Origin: Moringa oleifera | Lineage: Eukaryota > Streptophyta > Magnoliopsida > Brassicales > Moringaceae | Assembly (NCBI GenBank): GCA_021397835.1 | Contig: JAJFZO010000537.1 | Coordinates: forward strand, 2,728,001 to 2,792,000 | Reading direction: 5' to 3' | Length of the DNA: 64,000 nt | Part shown: one piece after another, positions 22,825 to 33,756 of the stretch | How positions within the stretch are numbered: position 1 is the stretch's first letter | Layout: each line of letters opens with the position of its first letter | Position numbers and translations under genes: made by a program | Notes under the pieces: model-generated | Told to the model about the DNA's origin: nothing | The model's input: only the letters and a program-made list of their open reading frames with translations | Databases searched by the model: none

Positions 22825-25800
22825 ATGGATAAATTGTTGATAACTAGCCACGAAATATACTTGATTATCAAAAGAGTTTAGAACGATTTTTAGATTTTGT
22901 CTTTACACATGCTTCTAGTAATGGTAGAATAAAGTGACCTTGTAATCAATATAGGTTTAGAATGATAAAGACTAGAGAAGTAGTATATGACCATCTCATT
23001 TATAATCAATTTTCATCGAGATATATTTTTTAGTTGTGTCATGGGGAATCAATCAGTGCAAAAAATTAAGATGACTCAATTTTTGAGGATGATATTTTGC
23101 CTAGTCAAAATAATATTCGTAATTAGGATTCAACACATGATATGATTTATGATGCATTCGGAACATCTATGCATCCTAGTGTCAAAGTATCCCATATATT
23201 GAATAAACTTATAGATGAAGTTAAAAAGATTATAGGTGAAGGGATCCAAGGAAAAAGTGGAAAACATAATGATTCTGAAAATTTAGTTAGAGATTGTAAT
23301 GATGAATTGTATGAAAGTTGTTCAAAATATTCGAAATTGTCATTCTTACTTAAACTTTATCACATTAAATGCTTACGCCAAATGACCAATAAAGGAATGT
23401 CTATGTTATTGGAGTTATTGAATGATGCTTTTAAGCATCAAAGATTCCAAATTCATTCTGTGAGGTGAAAAACATAATCAACAAATTAGGTATTAACTAA
23501 CTATGAAAAGATTGATGCATGTCCGAACGATTATATGTTACATTAGAAAGATGATGGCAGTAAGAAAACATGCAAATTGTGTCACTTGTGTAGATTGAAA
23601 GAGAAAAGAGCTCTCAAGAAGAAGAAAAAGAATTAATCGATAAAGGTATTATGTTATTTTCCTTTAAAGCCACAACTTCAAAGGTTGTTCATGTCTTTTA
23701 AAATAGCCAATGACATGAGATAGCATGCTACAAAAATTAATGGTGATACTTTATTAATACATCCTAGGGATCCGACGCATAGAAGTCATTAGGTTCAAAA
23801 GTTTTTGACTTTGCATTAGATCCATGCAATGTGCGACTTGGTCTAACTACCTATGACTTTAATCGATTTGGCACATTGAGTTCAAATTAAAATGTATGGC
23901 TAGTAGTGCTTATGCTATATAACTTACCTCTGTGAATGTGTATAAAACAGTCATCTTTTATTCTTTTAATGATCATTTCAAGTAAGAAAATGCTAGGTAA
24001 TGATATGAATGTATATTTACAGTCTTTAATCAAGGAATTAAAGGAGTTATGGGATAAATGAGTGAAAATATACAATTTATCATTAAGTAAATGTTTATGA
24101 TGTAGGCAGCTCTTATGTGGACGATTAATAATTTTTCTAGACTTGGCACTTTATCTGGGTGGAACATGTACATTAGTTTGGTATGTCCTTATTGCAACTT
24201 TGATTTTAAACCTTGTCACTTCCTTATAGTAATAGGTACTCATGGTCCATCGTCATTTTTTGGATAGATGACATATGTTCAGGTTAAGCCGCGTCTATTT
24301 TGGTAGCAATGTTAAGTTACAAAACCCACCTGTTTGGTTTTCGTTGTCAAAAATTTTAAGACAAGTAAAAAGATATTAAAGTCATGTTCGAGAAGAGTTA
24401 AGAGGTGAATATCGGATGAAAAAGATCACATGCTAACCATGTTGAAGAAAGTAGCACTCAACAATACGTGAAGAAGACATACTAACCATGTTGAAGGAAG
24501 TAGCACTCAATAATAGAGGAAGAAAAGTATCTTCTTTCTACTTCCATAATAGAAATATAATTCATTGCACCATAATCTTTCACGATGCACATTGAGAAAA
24601 ATATTTATGACAATATGTTATATATATTGATGAATAAGCCTGGTAGGATAAAGTTCATCTAAGCTCTTATAAGGACTTAATTTGATTGGTCATACGCAAG
24701 ATCTTTGGCAGAATGAGAATGGATGATTTTGTCTAGTGTTGTACATAATATCACTTGCAATGAAAGACCCTAAAGAATGTGATCATGCCTGATGGTTGTG
24801 GTAACAATATTTCAAGATGTGTTAATCTCTAGCATCATTAAATTTTTGGATTATTGAGTCATGAACTCATATATTCTCATGGAGTAGTTATTGCCTATAA
24901 CAATAAGAAAAGCGATGCCTAATAAAGTTTCAATTCTTTAAACACTTGTGCATTAAGTCTTAATCCTAAGTGAGCCTAATAAGTTACAGATGAGAATTGT
25001 GGTAATATTGTGTCATTTAAAAATGATATTTTCTCCTTTATTCTCTAAGATGATGTTGCATTTGATTGTTCATTTAATTAAAGAAGCAAAGTGTGAAGGG
25101 CCAATGCATCATTGGTAAATGTATCCAGTTGAGAGGTAAATGATTCAACTATGTTACCCCTTTTGTACTATGCGATATCTATGTTAGTTTTAATTATGTA
25201 TATTTTTTTTCATGTACTGAAGTTCTTAGGTCATATGAAATCCTACATATATAATCAGACTCAACCTGAAGGTTCCATAGCTTAAGGCTACATATTGGAA
25301 CAATGTTTAACTTTTTTATCGAGGTATTAACATAGGACTAAAACTAGGTTCAATCAAGTTAGGCATGTTGAGGATCAACCTAACGATTGTAAGTCACTCC
25401 AAAGTCTTTTTTTTTTTTCACAAATTGGTTATCCAGTAGGACATGCTGATTATTTTAATCTTATGCTTATAGAGTTACACTATTGTCATATATTGTTCCA
25501 CTGTGAACACGTTACTCGATTTATCGAGTAAGTATGTGATGTTATTTAATTTAATATTTTGACTCTTTAAATGATTAAAGATTATTTCTCAAATGTAGGG
25601 AGTTTAAAGAGTTAACCAAGAAGAGATTAAGAAATTGAACACGTTCTACATCATTGATTCAAAGGACAATTCATAGAGAATTTACTTCATAGTTTCAATC
25701 AAGAGTAAATAGCCATTATAGTTTTGTTTAAAAAAGTTTGATTTCTTGACTAATATAATGGGTTTTCTCACTTTTAGGTTCTGAATAACAAAAATGAAGT

Positions 25801-26485
25801 TTATTAAAAGGACATGATCAACTTAGCACATGGCCTACTTATCCAAGCTAAACGGTTCACTACATATAGTGTTAATGGTTTCAAGTTTCATACTATAGAG
25901 TGGGAAAAGGGGAATGATCACATAGAATAGTGGAGTATTTGGCACCTTTGGAACTAGTAACTATGCTAGCATTCATGATAACCTCCAACTTTTGAAGGAT
26001 TTCCATATTATGAAAAATTAGTTGACATAATAGAGTTGAATTATTATAGTCGATTCAATATAACTATGTTTAAATGTCAATAAACTAACATAACAACATC
26101 AACTGGATTAAAAAAGGATGCCATTTTATTTGATATGGTGAATTTCTTACGCTTGATTCATACCAGAGAGCATGTTGATGATGAACTTTACATTAGAGCT
26201 TCAGATGCTAAAATGGTGCACTACATAGAATACGATTTTGATGAAGGTTGGTGTGTGCCCATATATGTCAAACCAAGGGATTTATATGATATGGGAGATG
26301 ATGAGGAAGATATGTTGCCCAAGAGTTTGCCATATCTTAAACAAGATTTGACAATGCCTTTTCCAAAAGATAATGAGAATATTCCATTGGGACAAAGTGA
26401 TGATGATGAGGCAATACTATGCTTGAGCTTGAAGATAGAGATGACAACATATACATTATATGAAATTTGGATATTTCTGTTTTAA
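22825..26485 (+). pseudogene. CACTA TNP2-like transposase pseudogene
   Basis: It starts at an ATG (22825) reading MDKLLITSHEIYLDYQKSL, then FTHASSNGRIKCPC and TREVVYDHLI, the N-terminal zinc-finger-like domain of CACTA transposases. Further blocks are LYESCSKYSKLSFLLKLYHI (23142-23468), KIDACPND, then DPCNVRLGLTTYDFNRFG, YNLPL, NDMNVYLQSLIKELKELW (about 23800-24060), MPDGCGNNISRCVNL (about 24780), the DUF4218-like HLIVHLIKEAKCEGPMHHWW (about 25060) with EGSIA and EQCLTFLSRY, and the C-terminal AKRFTTYSVNGFKFHT and IYVKPRDLYDMGDDEED (to 26485). Stops and frameshifts are scattered along its length. Confidence 0.85.
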
Positions 26486-26730
26486 ATTGTTAATGGTTTT
26501 AAATGTTGAGATTCAGTAGCACTAATTGAATTTATAAACACATGAACTTTTGCTACTTCAATTTTAAATGAGACTCTAGTCTTTACATCTACTAACTTTT
26601 ATTTTTATTTCTTATAATAGGGATAAATGAGTCTTTCTTTCATCAATAACTTCTTTATGGATTTGTTGCATACCTAAGGATGAACATGTGTTTGATACTA
26701 ACATCACATGTTATTTACAGGCTGAAGAAG

Positions 26731-27384
26731 TTAAAGTAGAACCTTTTCAAGTGTCAGCCTGATGTTTATCAATATGTTGCAAAAAATAGAGCAGAACTTT
26801 TACCACTGTAAGTCCAATACTCACTTTATCAATATATTGAAATAACTTTTTCTAACTTTTGGTCCGTAAGTATAATATAGAACTTATTATCACTATAAGT
26901 CCAATACAAAAGTTTTGCCACTGTAAGTCTAATTAGGAATCTACTTTTCCCTTTCTTATCTATCTAGTTTTGGGTTTTTGGTATGCATTGCATTATATAA
27001 ATTTACTGTTTAATTAGATTATTATTAATATATTGAGTTATTAAATTTGCCATGAGTCAATGGTAAAAATTCCACTAATATTAAATTAAAGTGGTAAACA
27101 TTCCACTGATATTGGATATTTTTGTGCTTGAAACAAGGTTGTAGTTTTATAAATATATGATGCATATAAGGGTATTACAATGCCTAAAATTGTAGGACCT
27201 ATTAGAATCCGAAGCCTTTTAGTGCCTATTCTATAGTATATTTTCTAGCATCGCTTTTTTGGTTTTTTAATATTATTTTAAAAAAAGTTAGAATGATGTA
27301 TATTGTAATTATAATATATTTGGATATCTACAAACTTTGAGAGATGGAATGTGTTTTAGCATAAAATTAGTTAGCAACTTATCT
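26731..27384 (+). repeat. Tandem duplication inside the CACTA element, copy 1
   Basis: It aligns with 27385-27970, which follows immediately. Shared landmarks are 'gatgtttatcaatat', 'accactgtaagtccaa', 'tctagttttgggttttt', 'aaatttgccatgagtcaa' and 'gaagccttttagtgc'. Copy 1 carries about 80 extra bases near 27060-27135. Confidence 0.8.
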
Positions 27385-27970
27385 TTAAAGTAGAACTTTT
27401 TTAAGTGTTAGCTTGATGTTTATCAATATACTATAAAAGACATTGCAAAAGAGAGAGCAAAGCCTCTACCACTGTAAGTCCAACACTCACTTTATCAATA
27501 TACTAAAATAACTTTTTCTAACTTATTATCTGTAAGTCTAATCCAAAACCTGTTACCGCTATAAGTCCAATACAAAAGTATGGCCATTGTAAGTCCAATG
27601 AGGAATCTCCCTTTCCTATCTTTCTAGTTTTGGGTTTTTGATATGCATTGTATCACATAAATTCACTCTTTAATTAGATTCTCATTAATATATGAAGTTG
27701 TTAAATTTGCCATGAGTCAAGATTGTGGTTTTATAAATATATTATACATATAAGGCAATTACAATGCCTAGAATTGCAAGACTTTCTGGAATCTGAAGCC
27801 TTTTAGTGCTTGTTTTATAGTATATTTTTTGGCATCACTTCTTTGGTTTTCTACTGTTGTTTTAGAAAAAAGTAAGAATGAGATATATTGCAATTATAAT
27901 ATATCTTGATATCTGCAAACTTTAAGAGTTGGAATGGATTTTAGCATAAAATTATTTAGTATTTTATCTT
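27385..27970 (+). repeat. Tandem duplication inside the CACTA element, copy 2
   Basis: This is the second copy of the block at 26731-27384, with similar order and many point differences, so the duplication is old. It is non-coding and lies between the two transposase ORFs. Confidence 0.8.
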
Positions 27971-28739
27971 TAGTTTTGGGTACGACAAGTTACAAAGTTT
28001 TGAATTTTGCATTGTTATTCATAAATCATTCTACTAAATTGTTTGGTTTTTTTATAAGTGCAAGTCACAGTGATGGGTAGGCCTTTATGTTTTCACTTTC
28101 TATGAAACCTAGATAGAATGGATCATGCTTGCATAGTAGATGCTCTAGTTTTTATTTTTATTCTTTGTTATGATCTTGTTTATGATGATAGTAAAACAAC
28201 TCTTAAACTTTTTGCCTTTCATTTGAATTGTGTTGTCAATGTTGCCAACAAGGCATCACTTCATATTTTTATTTCAAGTTCATCATGATTTGCATTTTCC
28301 TAGAGTATTTGTTTGGCTTATAATTACTATCTGTTGACAAAGGCTTTATTAATGGGTTGATTAATTGATTGGATAAGGATATGCTCTAATAAATTTATGG
28401 TTTGCCTCTGCTTTTACCTTAAGTGTTGCCACACCATGTATCTAGTTCCCTTATGTGCTTTATGAGAGAGATGTACATATGCACATAAGCCTAGGCAAAT
28501 GCATACATGCTTTAGAATTGTATGATCTAAAAAATACAAGAAAAGAACCCATGTGACTTGTTAGATTCTTATCTTTTTATCGCGATAGAATCCTAGTATG
28601 CATGTAGGCATTGCGGGTAGAAGTAACATTTATATTCTTGTATACATTGCTGAAAATTGTTTGCTATACATTAAAGGCATCTCTTGTTTTATTAGCTACA
28701 CAGACTAAAAAATAGCCAAAACTAATAGGTTTAAAGACT

Positions 28740-30500
28740 CATTATGCACCTCTACTTCACAACAATCACTACTAGCCAATATTGATCAGTCATAATCAAC
28801 ACCACCTCAAACAAAGTGCCACACAATGTTCAACCACCTCAAGTAGAACTCCTGCCCAATTTTTAGCCATTTCCAGCAAACACACTACAACGATAACACC
28901 TATCAGGTCATCATCGCCATTCTAGATGATGTTAGACATTGGATGTAAGGGTGATTCTCATATTATAGTCTTTTATTGCCTTTAAATAGTGCTTTGTATA
29001 ATGAGTTATTGTTAACTTATTTATTATTTTCCTTCAAATGACTAGAGTGTTGTAAAGCAGACCCAATGAAGGTCAAGGACATTTAGGTAATGTCTATAGA
29101 ACAATGCATAGTGATTTAATTCAACCAATCCCACCAACTAATAGGTGAGGCACGTCGCATTTTACCAAGCTTCTTGGGGTAGTTGGCATCGGATGTCAAG
29201 TTGTTTCCTATTAGCTACAATGATTAAAAGATGATATCGCTAGCTGATAAGTATAAGTATTATAAAGAATCATAAAGGTAATTAACATATTTATGGTTAA
29301 GAGATTATAATTTTTTATTCTATATAAGTTAATTTGATGTGATATATGCATAGAAAAAATTTCATTTTCCTGATGCAATGGGATAGGAATGGATTTTATG
29401 ATGCTTAGCAAAGCATTAGAGGGATTATCAATCATACTTGTTTAAAGAATTTCACAAGCCAGCTAAAAGGAGAGAAGAAAATATACTCGCACGTTCGAGT
29501 TGGATCTCGCAAGTATAGTGGGAGGCTTTCATTGACTATCACTTAAATCTTGACACTTTGGCAATATTTAGTTAAATTTAAAATCTATAATTTCTAATTT
29601 AAGTAATACTAAGTTTATGCTTTAAGTTGTTGAAAATAGTCAAAAGGAATATAATAAGTAGGAAAAAGTTAGTCACATTACACACTTAAGACTCAAAAAG
29701 CTTCATATGCAATAGGCATGGATGGTATGAATATGTGAATTTATATTCTATGCTTACAAGATATTATGACTAACACTTTTGCAATCAATCTTAGGAAATT
29801 GTTACTGATAGACCAATTAGTAGAGGTCAATATTATATTGAGATGCATAAAAAGGTAAAGGATGAGAAGTATGTTAGTGAAGAGGCATAGACTATTTGTA
29901 TAAGTTAATGTTTACACCCTTTCGATTTTATAAAATTAATTATTAATTATTATTAACTATTTATTATATTATTTATAGGAAAATATTTCAAACATTAAGT
30001 CTTAGGAAGGTTCATCATAGCCCATCAGTGAACATGATTCTTTTGCACAAGTATTTAGTTTCTTCTCATTTTCTTATCTTTTCATTTTTTGTATATATTT
30101 CAAATTAGTTTGTTTAAACTTATGTTTTTGGATGTGTTACAAGATGACGCTTTTTAACTCATACCATATTAGGTATTAGTTCCAAAGCACTCTTGAAGGG
30201 TTAGAAGGTTGGGATTTAGCCTCACACCATCTTAAGTCTTTGGATCTAACTCTTGTAGTGGTAATGGGAACATCGCATTATCCTGGTGGTATAAGTGCTA
30301 AAATTAAGGATTTGAAGTCTGAGTTAAAGTTTAAAAAGGGACAATTCAGAGCATTCTAGAAAGCTTTAGAGACACAGCAAGCTAAAGATGATCGCATCAA
30401 ACTTTTAGAGGCTTTTGCACAGTATATGTGTAAAGATATATATGACGAACAACCACCATCACCAAGGTTTGCATCCCTGTTGAATGATAAGATATAAATT
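28740..30500 (+). pseudogene. CACTA second ORF (Transposase_24 / Ptta-En-Spm type) pseudogene
   Basis: Broken frames resemble the plant Transposase_24 family: a Pro/Ser/Thr-rich start (about 28750-28920), DYQSYLFKEFHKP then RREENIL and WEAFIDYHLNLDTL (about 29420-29560), a central decayed part (about 29800-29890), and a C-terminal AKIKDLKSELKF followed by KALETQQAKDDRIKLLEAFA (30300-30420). The order and spacing fit the second gene of a CACTA element. Many stops are present. Confidence 0.65.
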
Positions 30501-32080
30501 TGAAAACATCTTTCATTTAAGAAGTTAGAAATCCATAAGAGTTAAGACAAAGAAAATTAAACATTTTTCTAACAACATAAGTGCATATGAACATCTTAGA
30601 AAATTTAGGATGATTTCAAAGATGCAAGACTGAAAAGTTAGAAAATTTGTTAAGCATTCAAGAAAATTATCTTGAAGGCCATATATTAGTACACAACATT
30701 TCATGCTGGCACTATAAGTATATTCTTCCTACTTCTTTGAGATGTGCATTATATCTCATTGCTTTCTTAGTAATGATTATAGTTTATGCTCTCATGTTCT
30801 TTCTTTTGTACTATATATTAAGACTATCGGAGATCATAGTTTGTTCAAAAATGAATTACAAAAAGGGCAAATCACACCTTGATTTAATTTTCTTATGGAC
30901 ATGATCAACTGAAGATACTGCTTGGCAAGTCTATGATGAATAGGGTGGTTAGTTCATGTTTAATTTCCATGGATCCTTGGATCGCTAGCAACATGTCTGG
31001 CATTTACCAAGTCATATTCTATGAACTATGTTGCATTAGTGTGAAGATATATATAGTGAAATAATAATCTTAAAATGTTAGGTTAATGGAGAAATAATTG
31101 CTTATTTTAATCATTTCTTGGCATTGTTACTTACATATTATTGCATTAAATATAACATATATTTGATGAAATAACAATCTTTTAGCTTTTATTTGTAAGT
31201 AATGTTGACTTTTAATCCTAACATGAGCAAAATTATCATTCTATGGCCAACTGCTTATCATTTTTTAGATAATTAACTTTCATTTGTACTTCCTCTTTTG
31301 TTAGTTATAAATTAAGGTTTCAAGTTCCTAAATCTCCTAGTTTGCCCTTCATGTTATACATGTGACACATAGTAATTAGAAGTGAATCTTACTTGCATGC
31401 TTGGATAATTGAAAGGAATTCTCTAGACAAAGATCACTAGGATAAAATTGCATTAGGTCAGTGATGTTATCCCATTTTCAGACAATGGGCAATCTCATTG
31501 TCCAATAATTACATAAGCACATTATGAAAAATAATGACACAAAACCATTGCTTGTTGAAAAATCAGTGATGTTATGAAATTTTTTTTGAGTTTTTTTTCT
31601 TATTTTATTTTTTTTTCTTTTGAGTTTTTTCCTTGTTTTATGTTCATGGTATCATAAAAAATTATTATTATATATTAAATAAATATTATATATATATGAC
31701 GTTCGTATGGATAACACATAATGGATGTTATTATTTCTTTCTTTTAATGTTATAAGGAATTAACCAAAATGAGTTTCCATGTTTTTTCAAACCCAAAGTC
31801 AAGGTCGTGAACCACATCCTCATCATTGTCTAACTATGCACTAGACGTATGATAGTATATATTTTTTATATTGAATTTTATTATGATAATTGTAATTTCA
31901 TGAAAATTTGTATTATTTGAAGGACCTGTAATTGTGATTTTTATAAATATGTAATATTAAAAATTTTGATTTCTCAAATTTAGTTGTTAATTAATATAAA
32001 TTTTTACATGATTTAAAGAATTTCAATTGAATCAACAAGTAAATTTTAAAGAAGCTAGCATTATTCAAAATAAAATATAG
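30501..32080. other. Non-coding interior of the CACTA element
   Basis: AT-rich sequence with one short hydrophobic frame (30647-30904) that I do not assign. It leads into the subterminal repeats. Confidence 0.4.
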
Positions 32081-32539
32081 GTAAATTTTTTAATTTTTTG
32101 ACAGTTATATACATTTTTCGATGGTCAACAAATGGTCAAAAAAAGATATAAATGTGTGCATTTCTTAATGGTCAAAATTGCCACTACAAACATGATAGTG
32201 TCATACGTTTCCCAACTATCATTCTTATCATAAATACTTAACATAAAAGCATGTAATTTTCAACAGGTGAAGTAGTTGCAAATTTGTGATATGCACTTTC
32301 CAAAGGTTACAACCGCCACAATTAATTGACATGATTGTATGCATTTTTCAACGATAAAAAATTTTCATATTTTTGTGATTGTAATTTTTGGTGCTTCCCT
32401 ATCGTTGTTAAATCCAATTTATTGATGATTAGCACTCGCCAAAAATAGCAAATCTATCACTAAAATTCAACATTTTTTAGCAATCATGATAACTAAAAAT
32501 TAACACCAAATGAATTTTTAACGATTATTACCGTAATCA

Positions 32540-32674
32540 TGATTTAGCCGTCGAGATTTAATTAGCGACATTTTCGAAGGTGACCGTTTCTTGGCCGTCG
32601 CTGTATTCGTTGGCGGTTTTGACATTCAACACTTGCAATGAAAACCATCGAGAAAACATGTTTCTCTTGTAATG
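32540..32674 (+). repeat. Subterminal repeats and decayed 3' terminus of the CACTA element
   Basis: Short GC-richer motifs ('gccgtcgagattt', 'tagcgacattttcg', 'gaccgtttcttggccgtcgc') are in direct and inverted arrangement, as in CACTA subterminal regions. The end TTTCTCTTGTAATG differs from the expected TTGTAGTG by one base. Confidence 0.6.
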
Positions 32675-33535
32675 CCTTCTACTGGCATAATAATTTCTTT
32701 TCAATTCTACACTTACCCAATAAAAAAAATGAAGTTTTTAAGTAAAAAAAAAAAGTTACTATGTGTACAACGTCACCTGTAAATCCAAATTTACATATGC
32801 GAAACCAAAACACTAGTGAACAAAGCAAAATCTAGATTCCTCAGTAATTTATATATTTTTTTTTTAAAATAAAAGGTTACCACATGTAATCTATTGGCTT
32901 CAAATAATTCTTCAGAGCCAATGAACAAAACCCGGATTCCTCTCCCAATGTGTACATTTTATTTGATAAATGCAAATCTTTTTAAGTACAATATTGTTAT
33001 GAGAAGTGAAAAAAGGAAAGTAATTTCGTACTTTTCACACTTTAGAATCATCAAAAAGTAAGATATAAAAAAAAGAAAATATTTACATGAACTTTTATAT
33101 GTTTAAGCTTTTTGAATATTTATCATGATGCATGATATCAAAAAATAAAAAAATAACTTATTATAATCAAACATTCTCACATTAAAAAATTTTGATAATC
33201 ACTTTTTGATATTTTTAAAAAATAATTAAATTAATAAAATTCAACCTTACTACTAAAAAATAAAAAAATAAAAAACCAATTGCTCAATGACTTGGTAGAG
33301 CAGCTGCGCAATGGTAACGCGGGTCAACCACCCTCGTCATGTGGTCTTCTGCTCACGTGGAAGGATAATATTCTGGTGCAGTTCATACCATTATACTGGG
33401 CATTGTGATTAACTCTTCAAGTGCCGGATTTAACATCTCAAAGCAGACTCGGATACAACAAAATCAGAACGTTATTTCCTTTTTTTTTTTTTTTTTTCCT
33501 GGACTCTATCTGGCAAAACCCAGAAAGCAAGAGAG
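32675..33535 (+). promoter_or_regulatory. Upstream region of the membrane-protein gene
   Basis: About 0.85 kb lies between the CACTA end and the first upstream ATG. It is AT-rich to about 33280 and then of more balanced composition. A long T tract sits at about 33479-33497, followed by CT-containing sequence typical of a plant 5' leader. No TATA box was confidently assigned. Confidence 0.4.
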
Positions 33536-33661
33536 ATGAAAAAGAAACAAGCTCTCTCCCAAGTTCAAAATTCCTTACTTGTACCTCCTGTCTGCCTCGA
33601 CGTCTATTCTTCGTGTCAACAGGAAGGCAGCATCAAGGACCGACTTGTGACTACAGCATAA
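33536..33661 (+). CDS. Possible upstream ORF in the leader of the membrane-protein gene
   Basis: ATG at 33536 (in 'gagagATGaa') and TAA at 33659-33661 give 41 codons, beginning MKKKQALSQVQNSLL. It lies 95 bases before the main ATG at 33757. If the transcript starts upstream of 33536 it would be a uORF able to lower main-frame translation. Transcript start and conservation are unknown. Confidence 0.3.
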   Translation: MKKKQALSQVQNSLLVPPVCLDVYSSCQQEGSIKDRLVTTA

Positions 33662-33756
33662 AGCCCAAGATTGCTCCAACTCCGGCAACTACTCCACGTA
33701 ATCAGACGTTCTCATTGTTTGTGGGTAAAAAGTGATTAGTGGCAATAGAAGTGAAA

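Larger units (their letters stand above)
21100..32674 (+). mobile_element. CACTA (En/Spm) DNA transposon, decayed
   Basis: Two coding blocks in the usual order, TNP2-type transposase (22825-26485) then a Transposase_24/Ptta-type second ORF (about 28740-30500), are followed by a subterminal region with short repeats such as 'gccgtcg' and 'agcgac' (about 32540-32620). The element ends in TTTCTCTTGTAATG at 32661-32674, one base from the canonical reverse CACTA terminus (TTGTAGTG). The left boundary is uncertain and may include the minisatellite at 20261-20772. All coding frames are interrupted. Confidence 0.8.

Noticed and set aside
33270..33345. tRNA-like sequence with an A-box-like 'tggtagagcag' and a B-box-like 'gcgggtcaaccacc'
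   Set aside because: I could not fold a full cloverleaf, and acceptor-stem pairing is missing. It may be a SINE scrap or chance.
33421..33735. 104-codon frame upstream of the membrane-protein gene
   Set aside because: It has no ATG at the start, runs through a T tract giving a run of Phe, and overlaps the leader. It is probably 5' UTR.
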